Shown here in pieces: positions 30,844 to 40,078 of a stretch of DNA of 64,000 bases. The translations under genes were made by a program, and so were the position numbers. The notes beneath the pieces are model-generated. The model ran no database searches. It had not been told where the DNA came from and worked only from the letters and a program-made list of their open reading frames with translations. Location: the NCBI GenBank assembly GCA_963210315.1, contig OY723307.1:682001-746000 (forward strand). Direction: 5' to 3'. This DNA comes from Rhynchopus euleeides (lineage: Eukaryota; Euglenozoa; Diplonemea; Diplonemida; Diplonemidae). Positions within the stretch are counted from its first letter, which is position 1. Each line of letters opens with the position of its first letter.

Positions 30844-31733
30844 CAGGGCTTTCCCTAAATATTGGGTCCGGGGGGGCTGGGAACCGGTTTCGGGTACAAA
30901 AAAACGCGCACAGTAGGGGCACTTCTCGGGGTAGCTTGCCCGGCCCCTATGCCACCTGAGCTCCTGCAAAACCTACTTTTTGGCATGTTTTGACACATCT
31001 GTCTTCAAGACAGCTCCAGAGAGGCAAAAAAAAGTTCTGTTTGTCTTATTTGCCAACCGCTCCAAAGGTGCAGAAATCGTGGGAAAACGTCCGATATTCT
31101 GCATTGACTCAGGGGTCCCAGCGGGACCCCCTCCTCAAATTTCCCAAAAACCCGTTCTTTGGAACGGTTGGAATCCGTGCGTATCGTGGTGGGGTCATTT
31201 TGGCCATGGGGTGCTTGTTGACACCCATAGCTGGCTTTCGTCACTGGGGCCCGCCTTGTCGGCTGTTTACGGTCCCTCTACCCACTAGACCTGCACGACC
31301 CCTCCGCAGCGGACAAGTCCATGTCACAGGGGGGTCTGGGGGGCGGAGCCCCCCAGCCGCCGGAGGCCACGGTAGTGAACATCCGCGGTTGGGACGCGCC
31401 TTTTTGTACCCTGGAACAGCCTACTGTGCAGCTTGGGAGTGAAACCAGCCCATTCTGCCACCCGACTTGCTGCTCACCGGGAGATCCCCGAGTGCGGATA
31501 AACCAACCTTTTCTGGCCGCAATGAAATGATTCGTGCGAACCCGTTCCACGAGTATACTATTTTTTTGAAATCTTCACCATTTTCCCCCCTCTTCAGCCC
31601 ACACCCTTCCCCTGCAAAAAAAAACGCGCACAGGTGCTGCAAAAAAAACGCGCGAAAAAAACGCGCGAAAACAGAGGGAAAATATTGAAATCGCCGGTCC
31701 CCGGGTTAGGGTATGGATTTAGGGAAAGCCCTG
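30844..31733. mobile_element. hAT-type non-autonomous element with perfect 8-bp target duplication
   Basis: 890 bp. Inverted ends CAGGGCTTTCCCTAAAT (17 bp); CCCGCAAG is duplicated at 30836-30843 and 31734-31741. The CAGGG terminus with 8-bp duplication is the hAT hallmark. No transposase; it contains GC-hairpin repeat copy 4. Confidence 0.93.
31321..31385 (+). repeat. dispersed GC-hairpin repeat, copy 4
   Basis: Inside the hAT element at 30844-31733. Begins CACAGGGGGGTCTGGGGGGC. Confidence 0.85.
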
Positions 31734-31741
31734 CCCGCAAG

Positions 31742-32210
31742 GATGCACGCGTTACTTTATTTTTTTTTGGCATCGACGACCTCCAGCCTGACGTACAAGA
31801 CGACCAGACCGTGACGTACACAGTGTTGCCTTAGAAAGGCGTTGTTCTCACGGAGTATAGACGCAGTTCGTCCTCACACCTCAGCAAGATAAACTCACCT
31901 AAAAAGGGTGGGAAACAGCAAGGTTTGGTAAACATCGTTCTTCTCAGCAGGTTGGCACAATTCATCCACACACGTTGTTTCGCTTCCTAACGCATACATT
32001 GTCGTACCAGAGGGGGAAGCTCTTCAGTGCAGTCCCTCCGCATGTGTGAATTAATGGCCTCTGTGGTTAAAAATCTCACAGTTTGTCTAAACATCGCTTC
32101 AAGAATTCCGTACACCATAATCACCGTGACTCCTGTTTAAGTGAGTAGCTGGCTAAGGGGGGTGTCGCTAGTCACCCGTCCCGAAGGACTGCTGCCCTTA
32201 TTTTTTTTAA
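31742..32210. other. intergenic, no gene seen
   Basis: Spacer between the hAT element and the VIPER-like element. T-run at 32201-32208 abuts the latter. Confidence 0.5.
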
Positions 32211-32338
32211 GCACACTCGTGTGAGCGGAAAGCGCCCCACCACAGCTGCAACCAAACGTGCTCTATACACTAACCCCACCCTTCATCAGGCTCAGGGTGT
32301 GATCAGTTCAGGGTTTTGTGTGTAGAAGCGTCAACGCA
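32211..32338 (+). repeat. split direct repeat A1
   Basis: 128 bases, from GCACACTCGTGTGAGCGGAA to GTAGAAGCGTCAACGCA; repeated at 36658-36785. Confidence 0.93.
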
Positions 32339-32396
32339 TCAAACTATCAAGCAGGCGAGAGAATCAAGAGGGGAGCAAGAGTGACAGAAGCGGACA

Positions 32397-32615
32397 GAGT
32401 ACGCCGAGCTGCGTGTATAGGAGAGGAACAGAACGGGCTGAGGGAGTACGCCGAGCTGCGTGTATAGGAGAGGAACAGAAACTACGCCGAGCTGCGTGTA
32501 TAGGAGAGAAACAGAAACTACGCCGAGCTGCGTGAATAGGAGAGGAACAGAAACTACGCCGAGCTGCGTGAATAGGAGAGGAACAGTAACTACGCCGAGC
32601 TGCGTAACAGAGAAG
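32397..32615 (+). repeat. 36-bp tandem repeats in the 5' leader
   Basis: About six copies of a unit with core ACTACGCCGAGCTGCGTG, with 36-bp spacing for most copies, lying between A1 and the Gag ATG. May be a regulatory or packaging leader (inference). Confidence 0.85.
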
Positions 32616-33686
32616 ATGGCCACTCTGGATTGGGACACCCTGAAGGTTCCCGACCCCGCCCACCCCGACAACGAGCCAGCAGAGCGTCGCCCCGAGTGCA
32701 TATTCGAAACGTGCAATACTACACACACAGCCAGGACCGCATTCAGCTGCCACGACTGCGGTGGGACCACGGTCAGGACGTGCTTGAGAGAGCACATCCC
32801 GGCGCACGTCGTCCCCGAATGGCTCGAGGGCGCAGGGGACAGGGGCTGGGTGTGCCCCGAGTGCGCATGGGTCCGGCAGGCAGTCGACGAGGAGACCGCG
32901 GCGGACCTGGCAGCAGCGACGGGCGAGCTAGGCGAGGACGGGGAGTACAGCGAGGCGGACAGCCAGAGTGGCACGGGCCTCCAGCACAGGGACGCACACC
33001 ACCCCGCCGACTCGAACACCGATCTCCGCGTGGCGAACTCGCTGGAGTACCTGCTGAAATTGACAGGCCGGCTGGAGAAGGAACAGAAGGAGCTGAAGAA
33101 GACCGTGGAGACGCAGGCGAAGCAGATCGCCACCCTGCAGAAGGCGCTGCAGCGGACGGAGGCCGAGCTGCCCGCCGATTTCTCCGCCCACATCGTGTCG
33201 ACCTGGGGATCGTCGATCGCCACTGTCCCCGGACGCAGGTTGGTGAAAGCTGAGGTATCCCGGGTTTTCCGACAGGCGGAGCTCAGCGATGCCCCGAGCT
33301 CACCAGACTGGCAACACCAGCTCATCCAGGCCTTCGACGCTCTGTTTCAGACAATGGGACTGATCCGCGACGACGATGATCCGGATCGCTTTACCGAGGC
33401 CCTCCACAAGACAATCGTCGTTATGAACTCGCACTTTCTCCTGAAGGGGCGCGCGGGCGCCCGCCTCTACCTGGCAAAGGCGAAGATTATGGACCCAGCG
33501 AAGTACGATGCGGTGACACACGGGCGCCTACTCCGGGAGGGGCGGGCCACGCAGGACGACACACAGGAGAGGCGGGCCGCGTTTCAGGAGCGGTTCCTGC
33601 AGGAGCGTAACACGCAGGACCGCCCCGCGCCCTACTCGGGAAAGGGCCATCACAAAGGACGGGGGGGGAAAGGCAAGCGACAGTGA
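32616..33686 (+). CDS. Gag-like ORF1 of the VIPER-like element
   Basis: 356 aa from ATG 32616 (MATLDWDTLKVPDPAHPDNE). Residues about 20-95 hold a Cys/His-rich zinc-binding region (CIFETCNTTHTARTAFSCHD CGG, then CPEC). A coiled coil follows at about 145-185 (LLKLTGRLEKEQKELKKTVE), then a helical region, and the tail is basic and Gly/Arg-rich (KGHHKGRGGKGKRQ), suited to RNA binding. It probably forms the nucleoprotein particle. It ends in TGA at 33684-33686; the frame stays open past the TGA into the recombinase. A G8 run at 33661-33668 precedes the stop. Confidence 0.85.
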   Translation: MATLDWDTLKVPDPAHPDNEPAERRPECIFETCNTTHTARTAFSCHDCGGTTVRTCLREHIPAHVVPEWLEGAGDRGWVCPECAWVRQAVDEETAADLAAATGELGEDGEYSEADSQSGTGLQHRDAHHPADSNTDLRVANSLEYLLKLTGRLEKEQKELKKTVETQAKQIATLQKALQRTEAELPADFSAHIVSTWGSSIATVPGRRLVKAEVSRVFRQAELSDAPSSPDWQHQLIQAFDALFQTMGLIRDDDDPDRFTEALHKTIVVMNSHFLLKGRAGARLYLAKAKIMDPAKYDAVTHGRLLREGRATQDDTQERRAAFQERFLQERNTQDRPAPYSGKGHHKGRGGKGKRQ

Positions 33687-34706
33687 CTCCCCGACACCAG
33701 CAGGGGACGCCCGCGGGCCACGACCCTCCCCCCCGCCGCGGTAGTGTATGTGAAGGCAGTACCATCTGCCCCCCCGTCAACAAGAGGACGCCCCCGCAAG
33801 ACCGAGACGAGCGTGACCCCGGAGGAAGCAACCACCATTCGCCAGGAACTGCAACACACCCTGGCCCAAGCCCTCGCACCCACATACTGGGGGGCCCTCC
33901 GCCGCACATACGACAGGTACTCGCAGTTCCGGGAAGGGTGGATGAAAGCGGAGAGGCGAACACTGCCACACGACGAAGGGGCGGTGCTGTGGGTCACGAA
34001 GCAACGGAAGGACGGGCTATCAGTGCAGTCCGCCCTCCAGTACCTCAACAACCTTGCAGCAGCACTCAGACGCTTCGCAGCGTTCCCCCTCGACGGAAAA
34101 CAAATTGTGGCGGACTACAGGCGGGCGCTGAAACGGGGAGGAGCACTACGACCACTGAAGCAAGCAGAACCAGCAACAGCCCACAACATCCGGGAGGCGC
34201 TAGCGAAGGAGCCACGTCCCCTCGTGAAACTGCTGCTCGGCATCATGTGGGGGGGTGCGGCAAGGGCCTCGGACGCACTGCGCTTGTATGTGAAGGACGT
34301 CACAGCGGAAAAGCGCAGCGAGCCGATATACGTGCGCTGGACCCAGTCGAAGGCGGACCCCTTCCACATGGGTCACATCACAGGGATCTCCCTGCCGAAG
34401 GACCTACACCGTATCCTCCGACACCGCCTCCGCAGGGCGCGCAGAGCAGGAGAGACGAGACTGTTCCCGGCGGACGTCACCTACCGGACCGTGGTAAAAG
34501 CCGTCAAGCGGGCACGGAGGGGGCTCACGGCACACTCTCTGCGGAGGGGGGCACTCACACAGCTTGCGCGAAAGAACGTTCCACTGGAGGAGGTGCGCCT
34601 CCTCTCGAGACACGCGACGGTCGACGGTGTGATGCGTTACGTATCAGCGGCGGAAAACGCACACGCGCGCGAGACAGCACAGGTGTCGGCGAAGATCGAG
34701 TGGTGA
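33687..34706 (+). CDS. tyrosine recombinase (ORF2) of the VIPER-like element
   Basis: Open frame of 339 codons after the Gag TGA and in the same frame; no ATG near the beginning (first Met is within the SAM-like N-domain), so expression by TGA readthrough or reinitiation is likely. An N-terminal core-binding domain (TYWGALRRTYDRYSQFREGW) is followed by the catalytic domain: Arg I in GGAARASDALRLYVKDV, His-x-x-Arg in LTAHSLRRGALTQLARK, second His in LLSRHATVDG and the nucleophile Tyr in VMRYVSAAE. All catalytic residues are present. It would integrate the circular cDNA by site-specific recombination. Confidence 0.92.
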   Translation, partial: LPDTSRGRPRATTLPPAAVVYVKAVPSAPPSTRGRPRKTETSVTPEEATTIRQELQHTLAQALAPTYWGALRRTYDRYSQFREGWMKAERRTLPHDEGAVLWVTKQRKDGLSVQSALQYLNNLAAALRRFAAFPLDGKQIVADYRRALKRGGALRPLKQAEPATAHNIREALAKEPRPLVKLLLGIMWGGAARASDALRLYVKDVTAEKRSEPIYVRWTQSKADPFHMGHITGISLPKDLHRILRHRLRRARRAGETRLFPADVTYRTVVKAVKRARRGLTAHSLRRGALTQLARKNVPLEEVRLLSRHATVDGVMRYVSAAENAHARETAQVSAKIEW

Positions 34707-36541
34707 AGAAAAAACGACAGCAAGGGGGGACGACGCGCACACAGCCAAAACCCCTGACAGCAACCCACTTCCCGGGGACCACGAGGCTGTTCGCAGCGCG
34801 CCGCTACTACGAAGATGCCACACCCGACGAAGCCGCGTCCGACCCACCACCCAGTGATGAGGAAGCGTGGAGCGAGGTGGATAGCGCAGAGTCGTACGGT
34901 CCGGGTGTCGAGGACCTCTACGGGGAGGACTTGGGTGTGTGCACGGGGGGGAAGGTGATACGGCCAGCCAACGCGAAGACGGAGCTGTCGGAGGAAGAGG
35001 ACTACATCGCGGAGATCTGCACCTCGCGCCTCAATCTCAAGGAACTGCGACGGTTGGACAGCGAGGGTGAACTGACGGGGGTCTTGGACCTCATCACCAA
35101 GCCAGCCGCTTTCGCTGACGCACTGCTTCCCGAGGCCCGCCAAGAACTACGTAAAACGGGGAGGAAGGTATCACGCCACATGTTGCACCACCTGGACACC
35201 TTGGTTGAGTATGGCGTCCTGACGGAGGCGGATGCACACCCGTACCTCACGCTGCCAGCGTTCACCGTGTCCAAGAAGTCTGGGGGCCAACGTTTCATCG
35301 TCGACGCAAGGCGGCTAAATGCACTGATGACACGCCCACCGGACATGCGTTTGCAGGACATCACGGAGGTGACACAGCGAGTGGCCGCGGCGAGCTGGGT
35401 GGTGATGGCAGATGCACGCAGCTGGTTCTACCAGTTCCCCGTACACAAGGAGATCCAACGCTATTTCGAAGTGCGCCTAGGCGGGGAGAGAAAGACATTC
35501 GTGAAGACCTTCCTGACTGTCATGTGCATGGGGTGGTCACATTCCCCGGCAATCGCGAACCGCAGCGCACGCGTGCTGCTCCCGCCAGAGCACGGAATAG
35601 TCTGGATTGACAACTTCATCGCTGTCGGAGACTCCCTACCAGAGGCACAGGCGAGGTACGCCGACTTCATCAGCCGCTGCGAGAAGGTGGGGGCCGCCCT
35701 GAACTTCGACGACACACAACACGGCGTGCCGCTGCAGGACTTCACAGTGTTCGGGATCCACTTCGACCTGACGCGACACCGTTTCCACATGGACACGGCC
35801 TGGGTGCAAAAAGTCCTCGGACGGGAAGAGTACAAGGAAGTCGTCAACGGCCACACGACACCACGCAGGGCGTTCAGAGTATTCGGGTCTTTCGTCTGGC
35901 AGTCGTATGTGATGCGGACACCGATGTGTTACATGCCAGCCGTGTTGTCCTTCGTGCGGCGCATCGCGAAGCAGACGCACTCAAACAACGCCCGATGGGA
36001 CTCCAGGGTCGCAGTACCTCCGTCGGTGCAGGCGGAGACAGTGGCGCGGGCACGCCTCATCGAGGACAACGAGTGGTATACGCCGCAGAACCCGCCACCG
36101 ACCATTGAGCTCTGGACAGACGCGTCATCCACGGCGTGGGCGGCGGTGCTCGTGCTGCCGGGAGGGGAGTCAGTGTCCCAAGGGGCGTTCGAAGGGAGCG
36201 ACGCGGACACGAACATCTTCCTGAAGGAAGCGTATGCAGTGTGGCAGGGGGTGCGCATGATGCAGCGTGTGAGGGAGGCAAGCGTAACCTGCCACATAGA
36301 CAACCTCGGCCTGGTGTTCGCGCTCCGGAAGGGCCACTGCGCCAACTACCGAGGCAACCTCCTGCTGCAGGAGATATACACAACAGCGCGCCGCCAGCAG
36401 ATACGACTTATTCCACACTGGGTTGCGACCCACGACCAACGCGCAGACGCGTACACGCGAGGGACGCAGGCCACACACCCCGTGGAGTTGCCACCAGTGT
36501 CGATGCCACCTACACTTTTACCAGCGCGCCCGCCTCGTTGA
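34703..36541 (+). CDS. reverse transcriptase - RNase H (ORF3) of the VIPER-like element
   Basis: The -1 frame relative to ORF1/ORF2. The recognisable polyprotein starts about at the recombinase stop (GTG overlapping TGA, VVKKKRQQGG), but the frame is open back to at least 33644, across the whole recombinase gene. RT: LPAFTVSKKSGGQRFIVDAR RLNA, MADARSWFYQFPV, catalytic box IVWIDNFIAVG (WIDN in place of YxDD), then the thumb. RNase H: ELWTDASSTAWAAVL, LKEAYAVWQG, CHIDNLGLVFAL and DQRADAYTRG supply the D-E-D-D residues. No ATG lies early in the frame; a frameshift or reinitiation must be used. Intact to TGA. Confidence 0.93.
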   Translation: MKKKRQQGGTTRTQPKPLTATHFPGTTRLFAARRYYEDATPDEAASDPPPSDEEAWSEVDSAESYGPGVEDLYGEDLGVCTGGKVIRPANAKTELSEEEDYIAEICTSRLNLKELRRLDSEGELTGVLDLITKPAAFADALLPEARQELRKTGRKVSRHMLHHLDTLVEYGVLTEADAHPYLTLPAFTVSKKSGGQRFIVDARRLNALMTRPPDMRLQDITEVTQRVAAASWVVMADARSWFYQFPVHKEIQRYFEVRLGGERKTFVKTFLTVMCMGWSHSPAIANRSARVLLPPEHGIVWIDNFIAVGDSLPEAQARYADFISRCEKVGAALNFDDTQHGVPLQDFTVFGIHFDLTRHRFHMDTAWVQKVLGREEYKEVVNGHTTPRRAFRVFGSFVWQSYVMRTPMCYMPAVLSFVRRIAKQTHSNNARWDSRVAVPPSVQAETVARARLIEDNEWYTPQNPPPTIELWTDASSTAWAAVLVLPGGESVSQGAFEGSDADTNIFLKEAYAVWQGVRMMQRVREASVTCHIDNLGLVFALRKGHCANYRGNLLLQEIYTTARRQQIRLIPHWVATHDQRADAYTRGTQATHPVELPPVSMPPTLLPARPPR

Positions 36542-36579
36542 GAACGAGACGGACACGTCCCTCCGGATGAGGGTCCTGG

Positions 36580-36845
36580 TGTAGAAGCGTCAACGCAACA
36601 AACAAAAGGAAATTCATCAGAGCGGTTGTAGCTGTGAAGTGATAGGGCGCTTTTTAAGCACACTCGTGTGAGCGGAAAGCGCCCCACCACAGCTGCAACC
36701 AAACGTGCTCTATACACTAACCCCACCCTTCATCAGGCTCAGGGTGTGATCAGTTCAGGGTTTTGTGTGTAGAAGCGTCAACGCAACAAACAAAAGGAAA
36801 TTCATCAGAGCGGTTGTAGCTGTGAAGTGATAGGGCGCTTTTTAA
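36580..36845 (+). repeat. split direct repeats B1-A2-B2
   Basis: B1 36580-36657, A2 36658-36785, B2 about 36768-36845. B units read from GTAGAAGCGTCAACGCAACA to GATAGGGCGCTTTTTAA. The A/B boundary motif GAAGCGTCAACGCA is the likely recombination core. Confidence 0.92.
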
Positions 36846-37811
36846 AGTTCCGGTGAAAGGAACCGCAGATAAACACAGAAAGTTGCGTTTCGTATTGGGC
36901 ATTTCCGTTTCGGCGAACGGCTCCGGGTTCCGGCGCGCGCCCGGCAAACCAGACCCGACATGGAAAGGGTGGGAAGACTTAGTAGGAATGCAATGGGGGC
37001 CTTCGCTCAGAAATGCAGAGAAGTGAGGAAGGGTGAACCGCCTCACAAAACTGGCTGCAAAGTGGCACAGTATGACACACAGTGTGACACAGAGCGAAGG
37101 CCCCCGTTAGATGTAAAGCCAACCCTCGCTGATCAGATCAGCGCCTTCACAAGGGGTTTGGACCCCCTTACTCAAGGCCTTCATATAGCGCGTAACTTGC
37201 TCGTCCTGTAGTTTCAAAAGAAAACAGCGATTTCGATCGATCCAATTTCCACAGTTGTTGCACTGCACAGTTTCACAAAGGATAGGTTTGTGCGCATCGC
37301 ACCTGTTGTGGATCGTTTTATCACTACGGAGTGGAGGGGAGAGCGCGCGGAGTGATGTGGCTCTACTCGGCAGTAATTATACAACACACACAGCTGCTCC
37401 TGGCAATGCACTGTCAAGGAAGAGGCGGGGAGGGGCTGGCAGGAGAACAACAAGGCAAAATGGACAACAGCAAAATGGAACACTATCGGCACATGTCACT
37501 CAACACGGGGGAATGGGGGGAGAGGTTGCGGTGAAACACACGCACCTCGACCTGTGATGAGGTGAGATGTGGCTCTGCAATTACGGCACTCCGCGTGCCG
37601 TAAACTCAAATCGGGCCTGCTTTCTCCGTGTTCCATTTCCTCCTTCACTGCATAGGGCTACAAAAACAAAAGAAGATACGGCGTCGTTTGTGCGCCAAAC
37701 CCGGGGGTGGACAAACATCACGTGTTTAAAAAAGGCCGGCAATGCCCCCCCCTCCGGGCCAAATTACCCTGCGAGGAAAACCCTGCATCGGGAAGGGGTG
37801 TGTGCGCCTGG
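36846..37811. other. intergenic, no gene seen
   Basis: About 1 kb between the retroelement and the beta-helix gene's 3' end. Short overlapping frames only; no domain, tRNA-like fold or element ends recognised. Confidence 0.5.
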
Positions 37812-38759
37812 CTACACACCGTGGCAATGCTCAGCATCGTCGTGCGAGCCGTTTGCGGAGCAAATGGTGTGAGACCCGTTGTCGACATACGCACCGCCAC
37901 CCAGTGAGTTGGTTCCCACCACGTTGCTCTTCGACTGGCCGCAGACAATGTAGATAGAACCCATCACGTTGCCCTGGAAGCGGTTTCCGGTAATCACGTT
38001 TGAGTTGCACGAGCCGTTCCTCGTGCGGAGCTCCACGCCGTACCTCTGGTTCCCTATGAAGATGTTGTTAGACACAATGTTGTAGTCGGTGCTCCCACAG
38101 TCACTCTGGAAGGTGATCCCGCTGGTGGGCGCCTCTGCAAACCCGGCGAGAATGTTGGCTTCGAAGATGCAATGGCACGACTTGTCGATCCCAATCTGCC
38201 CCACTCCCTGCCGGTTCTGCTCAAACCTGTTGCCGCGCACGATGCACCTGTCGCTTGAGTTGTCGACAGTCATCCCCTCGTCGAAGCAACCCCTGCAGAC
38301 GTTGTTAATGATGCTGCTGTCCGTCGCCTTGTTTTGCGATATCCCGACCTTCTTCGCGCGCTCGATGACACATCCCTCCACGGTGTTGTAGGAGCTGCCC
38401 CCCGGTGTATTGCGCTGGCCGTCCAGGAGAATCCCAGACTCGTCCGTGTCCGTGATGTGGAGGTCACGGAACTTGCAGTAGCTTGCCTCGAGGAGGATGA
38501 TGTTGCCCTTCACCAGATTCAGGGAAGATATGTGGACGTGCGTGCTCACCTCGACGATGAAGCTGGGCATGTTGTCGGTCGTTTGCACAATCGTGACGCT
38601 CCCGTCACCGCAGATTCGCACATTGGTCCGATCCCGAATAGCAACAGCAGTGTCGAAGGTGTAAGTTGCGCCGCTCTGCAGGTTCACTGTCCCTCCCGCT
38701 GGAGGCAGCGCATTCACAAGGGCTTGGACATCCCCCGCTGTGAACCCCGGTTCGGCCAT
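37812..38759 (-). CDS. right-handed parallel beta-helix protein 1
   Basis: 315 aa from ATG 38759 (MAEPGFTAGDVQALVNALPP), with a CTTCAG acceptor-like site about 30 bases upstream. The N-terminus matches polysaccharide lyase-like proteins (AGGTVNLQSGATYTFDTAVA, then VRICGDGSVTI). It continues with repeated N/I/G-rich coils (YNTVEGCVIERAKKVGISQN, IINNVCRGCFDEGMTVDNSS, NIVSNNIFIGNQRYGVELRT), the pattern of PbH1/NosD-type beta-helices. No signal peptide at this start. Catalytic residues of a lyase cannot be assigned, so it may be a carbohydrate-binding or structural protein. About 60 percent similar by eye to the protein at 58318-59433. Confidence 0.85.
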   Translation of the reverse strand: MAEPGFTAGDVQALVNALPPAGGTVNLQSGATYTFDTAVAIRDRTNVRICGDGSVTIVQTTDNMPSFIVEVSTHVHISSLNLVKGNIILLEASYCKFRDLHITDTDESGILLDGQRNTPGGSSYNTVEGCVIERAKKVGISQNKATDSSIINNVCRGCFDEGMTVDNSSDRCIVRGNRFEQNRQGVGQIGIDKSCHCIFEANILAGFAEAPTSGITFQSDCGSTDYNIVSNNIFIGNQRYGVELRTRNGSCNSNVITGNRFQGNVMGSIYIVCGQSKSNVVGTNSLGGGAYVDNGSHTICSANGSHDDAEHCHGV

Positions 38760-38964
38760 GTGTACGTGAGGCACGCGAGTGAAAGTCCTGAAGATTTGGC
38801 ATGGGTCAGTGTGTGGGTGCGCCTGTGCTCCCAAACGTGTGCCGAGCGCAGGGCAATCGTGACTTACAGAAAAATGTGTGGGTGTGTTGGGAGGGGGCTC
38901 TGGGCGTCATTCGAAGGCGGTGCGTTCCATCCTGCTGGCGAGTGCACTTTTTGCAAATATGGGC

Positions 38965-39210
38965 CCATCACAGCGAGAGAAGACAAACTCGTTAGTGTGG
39001 CTGCACGACCGCATTGCCTTTTGTCACCAAGCAGTGTTGCAAACAAAAACAATGAAGCACAGCCACACAACACTCAACGAGGGACTGAGAATTTGGGTGG
39101 GTGAAGTTATGATTCATCAAATTTGAACCAGTTCTGGCCATGCCTCGAACAGACAATGTTTCGCTTCTGTTTGGGTTGTTCAGAACCGAATAGATTACCG
39201 GGTTTGAACG
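38965..39210. repeat. diverged copy of the DUF4116-array spacer module
   Basis: Upstream of beta-helix gene 1. Collinear with 44113-44475: shares GAGACAAACTC, a GT(C/T)ACCAAGCAGTGT segment, CTCGAACAGAC and ACCGAATAGATTACCGG in the same order, with indels. Confidence 0.65.
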
Positions 39211-39596
39211 ATTTGAACGATTATTGGCCGTGTTCGTCGCGCCCCCTGGTGAGAGGGGTCACTGTTTCGTGTTCTCCTGGCCGCACGTCGCCTCTTCCCC
39301 TGAGGGGACTGTGCTGACATGCGCGTGAAGACTCCCGTTTTGGAAAGAAGAATACAGCCAGACTGTCAAACACGCCGTCGGGGCCCCCACTACGTACGAT
39401 GAAGGGCCTCCCTTTCTTACACTGTCACACCGGGTAGCGAAAGGTTCCCTCAAATGATCGTTGTGGATTCCTTATGGAAGAAGGCAGTACAGCCATGGTC
39501 ATTACAACAGCTCATCAGAGCTGTTAACTGCACTGCGTTAATTGAATCAACTGGAACGGTGTGAGTTTTTTGTTCTTTTTTTTTGCGACCTGCACC
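39211..39596. other. intergenic, no gene seen
   Basis: Spacer up to the second hAT element; nothing recognised. Confidence 0.5.
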
Positions 39597-39814
39597 CAGG
39601 GCATTTTATAGGGGCGAAATCAACGCTCATTTGGGCTTAAATGTGAGGCGTTCCCCAATTTTTTGACGGACCCCCCGGCAAGCGAGTCTTGTACTGAATG
39701 GGTCACCTCCCGGTTCCTCTCTCAGGGATCCGTGCTCGGGTCCAGACTCGGGTGCCGGAGATTAGTCCAAAAAATGGATTTTGGCGCAAGGACTTGTATG
39801 CATACAGGCACATG

Positions 39815-39876
39815 CCACAGGGGGGTCTGGGGGGCGGAGCCCCCCAGCCGCCGGAGGCCACGGTAGTGAACATCTG
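39815..39876 (+). repeat. dispersed GC-hairpin repeat, copy 5
   Basis: Inside the hAT element 39597-40391; begins CACAGGGGGGTCTGGGGGGC. Confidence 0.85.
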
Positions 39877-40017
39877 TTCCTTCCGGTCGGACAGATTCCG
39901 GACTGTTCCTTGTGTGGGTACAGATTCTGCATGAGCTGACTGCATCCTCCTGGGGCTAGTGGGCTGCATCCCATTCCCTGATGTGACCCCAAAGGGTTTG
40001 GTCCAAGACAGTTATAC

Positions 40018-40078
40018 AGCACAGGGGGGTCTGGGGGGCGGAGCCCCCCAGCCGCCGGAGGCCACGGTAGTGAACGTC
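40018..40078 (+). repeat. dispersed GC-hairpin repeat, copy 6
   Basis: Same hAT element, same orientation, about 200 bp after copy 5. Confidence 0.85.

Larger units (their letters stand above)
32211..36845 (+). mobile_element. VIPER-like tyrosine-recombinase retrotransposon, apparently complete
   Basis: About 4.6 kb, plus strand, against the direction of host genes. Split direct repeats frame it: A1 32211-32338 at the 5' end; B1 36580-36657, A2 36658-36785 and B2 about 36768-36845 at the 3' end. A1 and A2 are both 128 bases and match; B1 and B2 match. Gene order Gag, tyrosine recombinase, RT/RNase H is that of VIPER and TATE elements of kinetoplastids, not of Ngaro (RT before recombinase). 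No large target duplication is visible, as expected for recombinase-mediated integration. All three frames are intact. Confidence 0.93.

Noticed and set aside
33683..34700. N-terminal 340 codons of the RT frame as a separate protein domain
   Set aside because: Composition is Pro/Arg/Gly/Thr-rich and overlaps the recombinase; no domain. Its openness is reported as a finding, not as a domain.
36846..37811. tRNA or snRNA gene in the spacer
   Set aside because: No convincing cloverleaf or A/B box pair could be found by eye; a covariance-model search would decide.
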